Shown: positions 26,585 to 35,568 of the stretch, one piece after another
Position numbering within the stretch: position 1 is the stretch's first letter
How the letters are laid out: each line of letters begins with the position of its first letter
From: Polaribacter filamentus
GTDB taxonomy: Bacteria; Bacteroidota; Bacteroidia; Flavobacteriales; Flavobacteriaceae
Direction of reading: 5' to 3'
DNA: 64,000 nucleotides
NCBI RefSeq assembly: GCF_002943715.1
Contig: NZ_MQUA01000013.1
Location: 985,001-1,049,000 of the forward strand
Program-made: the position numbers and the translations under genes
The notes under the pieces: model-generated
The model's input: only the letters and a program-made list of their open reading frames with translations
Databases searched by the model: none
What the model was told of the DNA's origin: nothing

Positions 26585-26611
26585 CAAATATAAACCATGG
26601 ACTATGGTCAA
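26585..26611 (-). promoter_or_regulatory. Divergent promoter region with MerR-type palindrome
   Basis: On the minus strand TTGACC and TATATTTG are separated by about 16 bases. Between them lies the inverted repeat ACCAT-GGACT-ATGGT (26594-26608). An inverted repeat placed between the two promoter elements is the standard MerR arrangement. The promoter drives the DUF1858-like gene; the merR ATG at 26639 is on the other side. Confidence 0.6.
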
Positions 26612-26638
26612 CGGTCTAGTAAAAATTCAATTACTTTT

Positions 26639-27025
26639 ATGAAAATAGGTGAAATAGCAGAAAGAACAGGTGTTTCAAGGGATGCAATTCGGTTGTATGA
26701 AAGGCTAGGGCTGTTAAACGACGTAACAAGACCTCATGAGTATAATAATTATAAAAATTATGGAATTGAGAATGTGTTTCGTATTCATATGATTAAAGAG
26801 ATGCAAAGAATTGGCCTGAAATTAAAAGAATGCAAAGGAGTGATGGAGGCATTAGTTAATGATGAAATGGACTCAAATAAGAGAAAGTTATTTATTAGTA
26901 ATAAAATTGTTGAAGTACAAAATAAGATAACCTCACTAAAGCAGATTAAATCATTTCTTCAAGAGCATTTGAATAATGATTGTGCTTATAACAACGAATC
27001 AATGATTTCAAAGTTGAAAGGTTAA
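26639..27025 (+). CDS. MerR-family transcriptional regulator
   Basis: This is a 128-residue regulator from the ATG at 26639 (MKIGEIAERTGVSRDAIRLYERLGLL), the canonical MerR N-terminus. An upstream in-frame ATG at 26597 would add 14 residues inside the operator region and is less likely. The C-terminal half is a coiled coil (IVEVQNKITSLKQIKSFLQEHL) ending with one cysteine in NDCAYN, which could be a metal or thiol sensor residue. It probably activates the divergent DUF1858-like gene. Confidence 0.9.
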   Translation: MKIGEIAERTGVSRDAIRLYERLGLLNDVTRPHEYNNYKNYGIENVFRIHMIKEMQRIGLKLKECKGVMEALVNDEMDSNKRKLFISNKIVEVQNKITSLKQIKSFLQEHLNNDCAYNNESMISKLKG

Positions 27026-27071
27026 TCTTGTTTTTTAACTCATTTCTTTGTTGCAAGCAGTATTTTAATTT

Positions 27072-27432
27072 AATAATAGATAGTCGTTTCAGATTTCGGA
27101 AATTTCAATTCGTTATTTCCGGGATAAAAACGATTCATTGTCGGCAGAGTTTCCAATTTTATAATCATTTCTTCTTTCTCTATTTTTGAACTTTCATGCG
27201 CACAATCCTCGGTTTCTTTTTCGTAATGTATCTTACCATTTGAGAGATTATAGTCAAAATTGGAGAAATAATCACAAGGTGAACCAAAATTGACAGTGGC
27301 TCCGATTAATTGAAATTCTCCGCTTTGAAATCTAAATCTATGAGTGTACTTCCATTTTTGCCGACTTCCTCCAAAATGATTAATTACAATACAATTTCTT
27401 TCAATTGAAATTCCTTCGAAAGGGTCGTATAT
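27072..27432 (-). pseudogene. C-terminal part of an unrecognised flavobacterial protein
   Basis: Minus-strand reading gives PFEGISIERNCIVINHFGGSRQKWKYTHRFRFQSGEFQLIGATVNFGSPCDYFSNFDYNL, ending in NELKFPKSETTIYY and a stop near 27076. The N-terminal part is missing because an IS110 remnant abuts at 27431. The strand pattern suggests a secreted beta-rich protein. I do not recognise a named family. Confidence 0.55.
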
Positions 27433-27597
27433 AATAAAGGGTGTAAGGCAATTTATGATAGAATAGTCGCAAAAGGTAAGCGTAAAAAATTAGCTTTAAT
27501 TGCAGTTTGTAATAAGCTACTAAAAAAGGCATTTGCCATAGCAAAATCAGGATTAATATATGAAGACACCTACAGAAGTACTTTAGTGAAAAATTAA
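27431..27597 (+). pseudogene. IS110-family transposase C-terminal fragment
   Basis: The frame reads NKGCKAIYDRIVAKGKRKKLALIAVCNKLLKKAFAIAKSGLIYEDTYRS and stops at 27597. This is the C-terminus of an IS110-type transposase (KxLYxRLxxKGKxxKxALxAVxxKLLxxxFAxxKSG). It ends 34 bp before the right end of the first attC-like site (GTT at 27631), of which the left part is missing. Some IS110-group elements are known to target attC sites. Confidence 0.8.
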
Positions 27598-27630
27598 TGA
27601 GATTTTACTTGTTTTTTACCACAGTACTTT

Positions 27631-28946
27631 GTTGTGCGTTTGTACTTCTAATTTAATTTGAACCATAAATATTTGCAGCACCAGTTCTTTTACCGTAAAC
27701 GATATTATTTTTCACTTTTTAATGAACTATAAACTGCTCTTCTAAAATCTTTTGAAATTTCAAAAGAGAAGTCTCTTGCTCGAGTCATAAATACACCATA
27801 CAAATCATTCTCTAAATCAATCCAAAAATGAGTATTATGATAACCAGACCATCCAAAGATGCCTTTTGGTGAATTTGTTCCGTCACGATCTGGATCTGTT
27901 AATACAAAAAAAGAAAAACCTATCTCAAAACCGTTGTCATCATCTTTTGAATAGGGCTTTGTCATCATATCGATACTTTCTTGTGATATTATTTTTTGCC
28001 CTTTAAATATTCCTCCATTTAATAACATCTGGCAAAAACTTGAATAGTCATTTAATGTAGAAACTAAACCTTCGCCACCAAAATATGCTTTATTGTTGAT
28101 GTCATAGGTTAGCTCGTCAAGCTCATTCGTAAAACCCTTAATAGTTTCATTGTTAATATACAGTGGTTGAAAATTTTCTCGATCACTTTCTGTTAAATGA
28201 AATTTTGTTTCATTCATTCCAAGGGGATCAAAAATTTCAAATTTTAAAAATTCATAAAAATTTTTCTTTGACACAACTTCCGCTACTCTTCCAAGTATTG
28301 CCATATTAATAACATATTAATACCATATTCATACTTTGAACCAGGCTCAAACTCTACAGGGTGATTTGCAACATCTGAAGCAAAGTCTTTTAGGTTATCG
28401 TATTTTAAAGTACTTGTAAAGAATTCTGGTTTATCATAATATTTGTATCCAGATCTATGTGTCATTAAATGAAATAAAGTCAAATCTTTCTTGCATTTGT
28501 AAATTCCGTCGTCTCCTTTACATTTAAGATTTTCAAATTCTGGAATATATTTAGATACTTTATCTTCAAAATTAATTAACCCTTTTTCATGCAGTATCAT
28601 CATCGCTACAATGGTAATCGGTTTTGACATTGACCATATTGGAAATATAGTATTGTTGTCTATTGCTTTTGCATTAGGATTCTTGGAATTTTCTATATGA
28701 TGGTATAGTATTTCACTATCTTTAAAAACTAAAGCAACATTACTTGCAGTAATTTCATCTTCAATAAGATTTTTCTGGAATGTTTCTATTTTTTCAAACT
28801 GTGAATACACATTGCTAATAGAAGCAAAAAAGAAGAATATGAATATTGTTTTTTTCATAATGATATTTATTTGTTGCTTATTTTCGATGGTTATCGGCTT
28901 TCCCATTTTTGTATTGTTAATTTTGCTTTCCCGTATAACGCACAAC
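27631..28946. other. Cassette-like unit A-B bounded by complementary ends
   Basis: The unit starts GTTGTGCGTT (27631-27640) and ends AACGCACAAC (28937-28946), a perfect 10-bp inverted pair. It contains only the frameshifted serine hydrolase on the minus strand. The pairing is the same as in the better preserved units at 32-44 kb. The outer sites are broken: the left one by IS110 and the right one by a cupin-gene fragment. Confidence 0.65.
27705..28858 (-). pseudogene. Beta-lactamase-fold serine hydrolase, frameshifted by an 11-bp tandem duplication
   Basis: The N-terminal frame (ATG at 28858) has a signal peptide and the active-site motif WSMSKPIT, then shifts after YEYGINM. The C-terminal frame resumes MAILGRVAEVVS...FGWSGYHNTHFW and ends at 27705. 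The break is a near-perfect tandem 11-mer, CATATTAATAA/CATATTAATAC, at 28302-28323. Removing one unit restores a continuous protein of about 380 residues (...YGINMAILGRV...). It therefore looks like a recent slippage event, possibly reversible. Confidence 0.85.
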
Positions 28947-29021
28947 TTGGCCTATATGGAAAGTAGCGTTTTTAAAGCTACGATTTACTAGATATTCTAT
29001 TTTTTCTCTTGCTGGTGTGAC

Positions 29022-29132
29022 AGGGCTAATGCATTCAATCTTGAGTTGTGTACCGTTTGTTTCTACCAGGTTTTCAAAAATGTCATTTTTTGTCCCGTAC
29101 GAATGTTGACAATTGTGTCGCCTAGTTTTATC
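29022..29132 (-). pseudogene. Cupin-domain protein N-terminal remnant
   Basis: Minus-strand frames give MIKLGDTIVNIRTGQKMTFLKT and, after a shift, ETNGTQLKIECISPVTPARE. Together they match the start of cupin proteins of the type ...TGExMTFLKTxEETNGxxLxIECxxPPxxARE. The conserved HVHP metal-binding part that should follow is missing. It is a decayed fragment. Confidence 0.55.
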
Positions 29133-29144
29133 ATAGGTTTATAA

Positions 29145-30230
29145 TTATTTACTTGTAGATAACTTGTATTTTCCAACATAAGGAAGCACATCACCACCAA
29201 TATATAAATGTCCATTAAATTCTTTTACAGCCCCTGCTTCTGGTAAAACTTTCCCATTGGTATCAAAAAGAGATTCTATAATTTCACCTTCCTCTGAAAC
29301 GTTCATTATCATTCCGAAAGTCTCTGCTTTTGGTTGCATAAATTCTGGCAAACTATATATAAATTTTTTCATTACTTTTTTAGAATGTATTTTATCTAAG
29401 GCCTCATTTCTCTTCGTTGAAAATCCTAACCAATAGCTACCGTCTTCCCTGATTGAAATCCCATTGGGAAAACCAGGAAGATTGTCAATGAATATTTCAG
29501 TTTGCCCTGCTTTTGTTCCTGATAACCAATATTTAATAACTCTGTATTTGGTTGTTTCAACCATCAGCAGATAGTTTTGGTCTTTTGAAATCACAACACC
29601 ATTACCAAAATAGGTACCTTCAATAAGTGTTTTTATTTCCTCCGTTTCTGGATTATAGCTATATAAACCACCTAGAGGTTTCATTTCCATAATAATTTTT
29701 CTACCGTATTTTATTGTGTATGATGAGATTTCTGATGTATTGCTGAAATACATCATTCCATTATCAGCTATATCGAGTCCGTTAGGAATAAAAAATGGTT
29801 TTCCATTTTCATCTGTTGCCGCCAAAATTTTGACTTCCTTCATTGTATTTATACTAATTAAACCTTGTTTGTGACTTAAGGCTATCAGGTTTTGCTCTTT
29901 ATCGAAATGTATTCCTGCGACCCAAGAACCTGAATTATAAAATTCTTCAATCTTGCCTGATGGATATATTTTCAAAATTCTACCATCACTAAAATCTTCG
30001 TTATGTACACCTGTATAAAGATTACCAAAACCATCAAACAAGATATCTTCTGGTCCAAACCAACCATCTAATTGAATTTTATCACTGCTTACTAACTTAT
30101 CATTGAGTTGTGTTGTGCCCTCAAAGGCTGGAGTTGTTTCAGGCTGATAAGCCAAAGGTTTAAGAGCACAAGAACTAAGCATTAACATAGATAAAGTTGA
30201 TGCCACAAAAATCATTTTTACTGTTTTCAT
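29145..30230 (-). CDS. SMP-30/gluconolactonase-like lipoprotein
   Basis: This is a 361-residue protein from the ATG at 30230 (MKTVKMIFVASTLSMLMLSSC), a lipoprotein signal with lipobox cysteine near residue 21. The body is a six-bladed beta-propeller of the SMP-30/strictosidine synthase type (GWFGPEDILFDGFGNLYTGVHNEDFSDGRILKIYP, FIPNGLDIADNGMMYFSNTS, YFGNGVVISKDQNYLLMVETTKYRVIKYWL, LPGFPNGISIREDGSYWLG). Family members are lactonases or esterases that need a divalent metal. It follows the Crp-like gene by 84 bp on the same strand. Confidence 0.85.
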   Translation of the reverse strand: MKTVKMIFVASTLSMLMLSSCALKPLAYQPETTPAFEGTTQLNDKLVSSDKIQLDGWFGPEDILFDGFGNLYTGVHNEDFSDGRILKIYPSGKIEEFYNSGSWVAGIHFDKEQNLIALSHKQGLISINTMKEVKILAATDENGKPFFIPNGLDIADNGMMYFSNTSEISSYTIKYGRKIIMEMKPLGGLYSYNPETEEIKTLIEGTYFGNGVVISKDQNYLLMVETTKYRVIKYWLSGTKAGQTEIFIDNLPGFPNGISIREDGSYWLGFSTKRNEALDKIHSKKVMKKFIYSLPEFMQPKAETFGMIMNVSEEGEIIESLFDTNGKVLPEAGAVKEFNGHLYIGGDVLPYVGKYKLSTSK

Positions 30231-30314
30231 TATATTGTTTTTAATTATTATAATGCAAAGCAACGATGAAGTAAATGAAAATTCATTTACATATGTAAAG
30301 AAATGAATTTCGGA

Positions 30315-30890
30315 TTAATTGGATGGAAACTGTCTTCTAATCCTACTTAATTGTGTGGCAGAGATACCTAAATATGACGCAATATGAAATTGAGTAATAA
30401 GTTGTTCAAGGGTTGGAAATTCTTTTTTGAAGAGGACGTATCTTTGAGATGCATCAAGTAATACTATTTCAATTTCTTTCTTTTCTTTTTCTAAAAAATA
30501 ATACTCCGCTATTTTTCTTGCAAACCTTTCTAAATCAGGGCATTCGTCATAAAGTTTTGCCAATGATGCATAATCACAAGTATAAATAACACAGTCCGTC
30601 AAAGCCTGTTGAGCAATTAAGTTTAAATTTCCAGTCAACAATGAAGTGTAAGCCCCAATGATGCTTTGCCCAACAAAAAATTGTTTATTATAATCTTTAC
30701 CTTCTTGATTTATGAAAAACGCTCTTACCACTCCTGTTTTTAAAAAAGCCATTTGACGAGCAGTTTTATTCTCTTTAGCAAAGTATTCGTTTTTTAAAAG
30801 TTTATCTTCTTTAAAAAAAGGAAATATTTTATTCCAAGTTGATTCATTGAGTGTTGATATGGCATTGAAATAATCCTTTAGTTCATTCAT
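30315..30890 (-). CDS. Crp/Fnr-family transcriptional regulator
   Basis: This 191-residue protein has an N-terminal cyclic-nucleotide-binding-like beta-roll (TARQMAFLKTGVVRAFFINQEGKDYNKQFFVGQSIIGAYTSLLTG). A C-terminal helix-turn-helix reads FHIASYLGISATQLSRIRRQF (about residues 168-190). This short form is common in Bacteroidota and usually lacks the residues that bind cAMP. It may control the SMP-30-like gene downstream. Confidence 0.88.
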   Translation of the reverse strand: MNELKDYFNAISTLNESTWNKIFPFFKEDKLLKNEYFAKENKTARQMAFLKTGVVRAFFINQEGKDYNKQFFVGQSIIGAYTSLLTGNLNLIAQQALTDCVIYTCDYASLAKLYDECPDLERFARKIAEYYFLEKEKKEIEIVLLDASQRYVLFKKEFPTLEQLITQFHIASYLGISATQLSRIRRQFPSN

Positions 30891-30990
30891 AATCTAGTAT
30901 GATTCATTTATCTGTCTTATCCTATTATACGTTGACCTTTTTTAAGGTTAATAATTGCTTTTCAAATTTATACTTTATTGCCGGAACATT

Positions 30991-31034
30991 GATAAGTTTT
31001 TTAAAAATTTCCCTTCGGGTTTTAAAAACTTATC
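30991..31034 (-). terminator. Hairpin at the end of IS3 orfB
   Basis: GATAAGTTTTTTAAAA is followed by a short GC-rich loop region (TTTCCCTTCGGG) and the complementary TTTTAAAAACTTATC. This hairpin lies directly downstream of the orfB stop at 31042 and probably ends the transposase transcript. Confidence 0.55.
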
Positions 31035-31041
31035 AACATTC

Positions 31042-31833
31042 CTACGGCGCTAAAGTAGTAACTTTAACTCGTTTATAATTTTTGTTTTCATGTTGATTGT
31101 ATTGTAAATGAACTTCTTGTGGTTTTTTTAAATCTAAACTCCAATGCATTCTTTGGTTGTTGTAAAGTGCTACTGCTTCTTTCACCATTTTTTGAGCGAT
31201 TTCTACAGATTTAATAGTGTTTTTTAATGCAAATTCGTACTTCAAAATACCATTTATTCGTTCTGCAATTGCGTTTTCATAAGGGTCATACTGTTGGGTT
31301 GTGCTTAATATAAATCCTTTATTTTGTGCATATTGTGAGTAATCTGGACAGCAATATTGGATTCCTCTGTCGGAATGATGAATGATGTTTTTGTGATTAA
31401 AAATGCAGTTTTTATGAGCCATACTTAATGCTTCTTTTACCATCGAAACTTTCATATTGTCTTGCAAGTTCCAGCCCATAATTTTACGAGAATACGCATC
31501 GGTTACAAGGGCTAAATAGGCGTGACCCGAATCGGTTTTAATGTAAGTAATATCGCTTACAAAGACTTGTTCGCTATGAGTTATTTTCAAGTCAGTCAAT
31601 AAATTAGGCGATTTATAAAAGAAGTGTTTGGAGTCTGTTGTAATAAAATAACGCTTGGTTTTTTTAATCAGCATTCCTCTTAAGCGTAGTAAATCGTTTA
31701 TGGCATCTCGCCCCATTTTGATATTGATTTCCATTAGTTTTGGTTCTAAATATTCGTACAGCTTTCTTGTTCCAGTTTTGGGTAGTGTTTTTCGGTATTC
31801 AAGCACTAAATTCAGCACTTTTTCTCTTGCCAA
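31042..31833 (-). CDS. IS3-family transposase OrfB
   Basis: This 263-residue integrase-core protein from a TTG start is clearly extended upstream (KIKWIYESLGITKQAYYQGVEREKVKEL...) towards orfA, as expected for a product of -1 frameshifting. Catalytic residues are Asp in VFVSDITYIK (near 92), Asp in IIHHSDRGIQY (near 152) and Glu in YENAIAERINGILK (near 188). All are intact. Confidence 0.9.
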   Translation of the reverse strand: MAREKVLNLVLEYRKTLPKTGTRKLYEYLEPKLMEINIKMGRDAINDLLRLRGMLIKKTKRYFITTDSKHFFYKSPNLLTDLKITHSEQVFVSDITYIKTDSGHAYLALVTDAYSRKIMGWNLQDNMKVSMVKEALSMAHKNCIFNHKNIIHHSDRGIQYCCPDYSQYAQNKGFILSTTQQYDPYENAIAERINGILKYEFALKNTIKSVEIAQKMVKEAVALYNNQRMHWSLDLKKPQEVHLQYNQHENKNYKRVKVTTLAP

Positions 31834-31907
31834 TTCTTTTACTTTTTCCCTTTCAACACCTTGATAATAGGCTTGTTTTGTAATCCCGAGCGATTCGTAA
31901 ATCCATT

Positions 31908-32291
31908 TTATTTTGAAAGCTTTTTCTTCTTTCTTTGAATTTCGTTTGCCAATCCCTCGGGCAAGTACTTTTTTGAGAGTTCCTCCCCCGTAACTTTCTC
32001 AAATTCAACAATTAATTCTTGTTGAAATTCTTTGATTCCTTCTAGATCCTCGATTCTTTCCTTGAGTTTTTTAATCTCATCATCTTTTGAAATAAAGGTT
32101 TTTTGATTGGAATAGTTGCTTAATTTTTTCATCCAGTAGTGTATTGTTGTTCGTGAAATATTGTACTTCTTAGAAGCAAAGTTAGCGGATATTTGACCAT
32201 TATTGATTTGGTCAATGACAAAAAGTTTGTACTCGAAAGTAACTTTTTGATAGCTGTCTTTTCGACAGGCCTGATTTGTTGGTGTTTCCAT
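31908..32291 (-). CDS. IS3-family transposase OrfA
   Basis: This 127-residue protein has a helix-turn-helix (VTFEYKLFVIDQINNGQISANFASKKYNISRTTIHYWMKKLSNY) and a coiled coil (DDEIKKLKERIEDLEGIKEFQQELI). Its 3' end contains the A-rich GAAAGAAGAAAAAGC where ribosomes probably shift to orfB. Confidence 0.9.
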   Translation of the reverse strand: METPTNQACRKDSYQKVTFEYKLFVIDQINNGQISANFASKKYNISRTTIHYWMKKLSNYSNQKTFISKDDEIKKLKERIEDLEGIKEFQQELIVEFEKVTGEELSKKYLPEGLANEIQRKKKKLSK

Positions 32292-32359
32292 AGTGTGCTA
32301 AAAGTGTTTAATTTTTAGTCAACCTATTTTAGGACGATACATGTTTCATAATGTTGCCT

Positions 32360-32481
32360 AACGTTCTAGTATAAGAGAAGTTGCGGTTTTAAGCACCAAC
32401 TTTTCAGATTATTACTAATCTTTATTTTATTATTTATCTTTCGTTTTAGCACTTGCTCCGCTATTTTTTATATACATTGTT
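32360..32481 (-). repeat. attC-like cassette boundary site C
   Basis: The 122-bp site runs AAC (32360-32362) to GTT (32479-32481). Flanking bases are TTGCCTAAC on the left, which read on the minus strand give the canonical-looking core GTTAGGC, and GTTGTAGCCAGTAC on the right. The inside is more diverged than sites D-I but keeps the terminal TATA-type arm (TATACATTGTT). It separates the IS3-containing unit from the helicase unit. Confidence 0.65.
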
Positions 32482-32494
32482 GTAGCCAGTACTT

Positions 32495-35386
32495 TTATGA
32501 CCCCCAAATTTCTAATTCTGCCATACTGCCTAAAATTCTTTCATACATAGGAATAGCTAATTCATATATGTTGTTATTATTTCTATCTCGGACTGAAACT
32601 TGTTGTATATCAAAACCTGGTTGTGGTAAAATTATATTATAACTCCAATTATTAATTTTGAAGTTATCCGCTAACGTTTCCCAAGTAGCTTGATTTGTTA
32701 ATAATAATTCTGAATTACCTTGGATTCGTTCTTTAAGTCTATCTATTAATGAAACAGAAGATACCCAGTGAATACTTCGCATTGCTTGAGTAAAGAGAAT
32801 ATCGCAGTCAGCTTTCCTACGACCTGGATTTTCTCCATGTGAAGCTTTACAATGGATGAAATGTACTTGTTTAGTGCTTTGTTGAAACCAAATTAAATCT
32901 GCAATTTCATTAGCACCATCATCAAGTATTAAAACATCACTATTAATTTCAAAATCGGGTCTAATCAATTCAATTGTTTTGTTAATTACAGGAAGAGCAC
33001 CTGCTATAGGAACTTGAATATATCTTTCAGCACAAATATTACAATCGCTCCAATCTTTCACTTTCCAAATACGAGAAGGTAAGTTTTCCATATTTCTATT
33101 TGGAGTTATTTTATTTCTGCCTTCAATTACTGAACCAGTAGGCATAATTAAAGAAGGATAATACTCATTAAGTATTTCTTCAAGTGATTTTTCAATGATG
33201 TCAGTTTCACTTTTGTCAGCTCTAACTCGAATATCATTTTCCGTAATTATTGTCCAAATTTTATCTTCAGATAGATTCATTACTAAATCAAATTCAAATT
33301 CATTTATTAGAATTTTACATTCTAATAAATTATTATCTGGATCTAAGTTTAATGGGGTTATTTCTGGAATACAGTTTCTTATTGGGTCAATATCATTTAT
33401 ATGAATAATTGTTGAATAGGAGCGGAAGAATAAATCGTTTGGAATTATAGCTATTGGGAAATCTTCAATATTGCTAATTGGTTCAGAACTAGCTAAAAAT
33501 GAAAGTCCAGGTAAATTAGTTATTACTGGCCCCTCTTGAATTAAGTCCACTAATGAATCACACCAATTTTTGAACTCTTCGGATGTCCCTCTTTTCATTG
33601 CCCAAATACGTCCGTTTTTGGTAGCTATTCCCCAAGTTGTTTTTGGACCTAATTTTAATAATGCATGACCTGTACTAAAAACTCTTCCTTCGCTTGCTCT
33701 TACCGAAGCTTGAACTCCGCTTCCAATTACAGTTTTATATGATGGCTGAGATGCTCCTTGAGAAACAGCATTTTTCATACCAACCATAATATAATCACTT
33801 TGTCGAAATTGAGATAATGTTTTATAAAGCCTGTTGTGTGGTAATCTTCTTAAGTCAGATTTAATAAGTTCTTTTTTGAATGAGGCAAGAGCCTTTTCAC
33901 TAGTTGTAAGCTCAAATAAAAGATTACTATCTGAATGATGATATAATAGATGGACATCTAAAAAGTCCTCTATATAAATTTCACCATTTGCCCAATCTAA
34001 AGGTTTATGATAGGCAGTAACAATCACTAATGGTGAATCATCATTTTGCTGTTCTATTCTTAGAATCTCAAAAGGGGCTTTTGCATTGATTTCGTCAACA
34101 TTTTCAAATTCAAAATCATCTGTTGTTTCATATACCAAAGCACTGAAAAAAACATTGAGTTCTGGCATTTGAAAATCAAGTTCTTTTGCTTGACTAGACC
34201 TATAATGTCTAGCTCTTTGCATTTGTTCGTCAATTAACTGTGGAATTAGTTTTCCCCAGGTTTCATCTGATTTATATAGTTTATAGACTTCACCTTTGAC
34301 TTCATCTTTATTGGCAATAAGTGTAGCATTACCTACTTGACCGTCAGGTTGTCTAGAGATTCGGCCAAGAAATTGAATTGTATAAGGAATAGAACGTGGT
34401 GTTGCATGTAAAACTGCAACTTTTAAATTTGGAATATCTAACCCTTCACTGGCAATTCCAACACAAACTAAACCATCTAACTCATTATTTTTAACCTTTG
34501 TGACGAGTAGAGAATTAATATTAGCTGAACGTTTTGAGTGAATAAAATCTACATTAAAACCATTTTTATTATAGAGATCTGTTAATATAACAGAATCCTC
34601 AATTCTATCAGTTCTGATTAAGATTGAAGCATTCGGATTTAATTCCTTTTCTCTTTGAAATACATCAAAAGCTGATTTCATTAAAGCTTCATTTGTGTTT
34701 AGGATGCCAATTTTTTCTCCAACAAAATTAACTTCTCTCATTATATTATCTTCTAGAGCTTTATCAATTGAATAATGATATATCAATTTAGCTTTCATTC
34801 TTTTTCTATCGCGTCTAAAGGGTGTTGCGGTAAAAAAGACTCTTTTTATTTCAGAATAAAAATCGTTTAGTTTTCTCCAAGATTCTGCTGGTTCATGATG
34901 AGCTTCATCTACTAGGACCGCATCTATTAAATCTACCGGAATTGGCTCAATGTCTTTATAATATGGGGAAATACTATTGGGATGAGCAACAATAACGTCA
35001 TGCTCGTTTAATATTTCTTCCCATTGTTCACGTGTCTTTTTGCGTTTTGTAACTTCGAAAACTTTTACACCATCAATTTCATTTGGTAAGCAGTTAGCAT
35101 TTTTCAATACTTGTAAAGTTTTGAATTGTTCAGCTATTTGCCTACGAAGTATTTTTGAAGGTACTACTATTAGTGTTTTTTTTAGATTTAATTCAAAACA
35201 AGTAGCCATCATTAAAGCAGTTTTCCCAGAACCAGTTGGCATACTGATTAAAGAGGCTATTTCATTTGATGATGTCGTGAAATGGCTTTTTAAAGCCCAA
35301 ACTGCACCTAATTGACACTTTCTAAGTCCATTTCCTTTTTCTGGCTGTAGTTTAAATAATTCTTTGTTTTCAATAAAAAAAGCCAT
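32495..35386 (-). CDS. Superfamily 2 helicase with a possible C-terminal nuclease domain
   Basis: This 963-residue protein has a ResIII/DEAD-like core: Walker A MPTGSGKTA at 49-57, DEAH at 160-163, motif III FFTATPFRR near 188 and motif VI QFLGRISRQ near 345. The C-terminal region contains a pattern like PD-(D/E)xK nucleases (EIAD near 827-830, then HFIHCK with Lys847). That architecture is common among defence helicases that act on invading DNA, and the protein is too short on adjacent modification genes to be a type I or III restriction subunit. It is the sole gene of its cassette-like unit, ending 13 bp from one boundary and starting 40 bp from the other. Confidence 0.82.
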   Translation of the reverse strand: MAFFIENKELFKLQPEKGNGLRKCQLGAVWALKSHFTTSSNEIASLISMPTGSGKTALMMATCFELNLKKTLIVVPSKILRRQIAEQFKTLQVLKNANCLPNEIDGVKVFEVTKRKKTREQWEEILNEHDVIVAHPNSISPYYKDIEPIPVDLIDAVLVDEAHHEPAESWRKLNDFYSEIKRVFFTATPFRRDRKRMKAKLIYHYSIDKALEDNIMREVNFVGEKIGILNTNEALMKSAFDVFQREKELNPNASILIRTDRIEDSVILTDLYNKNGFNVDFIHSKRSANINSLLVTKVKNNELDGLVCVGIASEGLDIPNLKVAVLHATPRSIPYTIQFLGRISRQPDGQVGNATLIANKDEVKGEVYKLYKSDETWGKLIPQLIDEQMQRARHYRSSQAKELDFQMPELNVFFSALVYETTDDFEFENVDEINAKAPFEILRIEQQNDDSPLVIVTAYHKPLDWANGEIYIEDFLDVHLLYHHSDSNLLFELTTSEKALASFKKELIKSDLRRLPHNRLYKTLSQFRQSDYIMVGMKNAVSQGASQPSYKTVIGSGVQASVRASEGRVFSTGHALLKLGPKTTWGIATKNGRIWAMKRGTSEEFKNWCDSLVDLIQEGPVITNLPGLSFLASSEPISNIEDFPIAIIPNDLFFRSYSTIIHINDIDPIRNCIPEITPLNLDPDNNLLECKILINEFEFDLVMNLSEDKIWTIITENDIRVRADKSETDIIEKSLEEILNEYYPSLIMPTGSVIEGRNKITPNRNMENLPSRIWKVKDWSDCNICAERYIQVPIAGALPVINKTIELIRPDFEINSDVLILDDGANEIADLIWFQQSTKQVHFIHCKASHGENPGRRKADCDILFTQAMRSIHWVSSVSLIDRLKERIQGNSELLLTNQATWETLADNFKINNWSYNIILPQPGFDIQQVSVRDRNNNNIYELAIPMYERILGSMAELEIWGS

Positions 35387-35425
35387 GAAATATGCTTTAG
35401 AAGTTGGTTATTTGTATTGGTTACA

Positions 35426-35550
35426 ACGTTGTTGTATATGGTTTGTTGCGTGTTTCAAGCAACTAATTTAGTAAATAATTACGGACAAAGAAAGTCCGCG
35501 AGGACTTTCGTAAGTAGGCAAAAAGCCAGCAATAAATTATATACGGTGTT
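35426..35550 (-). repeat. attC-like cassette boundary site D
   Basis: The 125-bp site begins AACGTTGTTGTATATGG and ends ATATACGGTGTT. Its outer arms pair imperfectly: AAC, a short spacer, then TATAT...TTGC against GCAATAA...TATA and GTT. The centre GAAAGTCC-GCGA-GGACTTTC is a perfect hairpin. It is very similar to G, H and I. The left unit end GTATTGGTTACAAC pairs with GTTGTAGCCAGTAC of site C. Confidence 0.85.
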
Positions 35551-35568
35551 GCCCACAGTATTTTATTT

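Larger units (their letters stand above)
30933..32322 (-). mobile_element. IS3-family insertion sequence (second type)
   Basis: The approximate ends are the imperfect inverted repeat GTTGACC(T)TTTTT at 30931 and its complement AAAATTTTTAGTCAACC-like sequence ending near 32325. It carries orfA and orfB on the minus strand. The target duplication could not be fixed. It is unrelated in sequence to the IS3 element at 13739. Confidence 0.75.
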
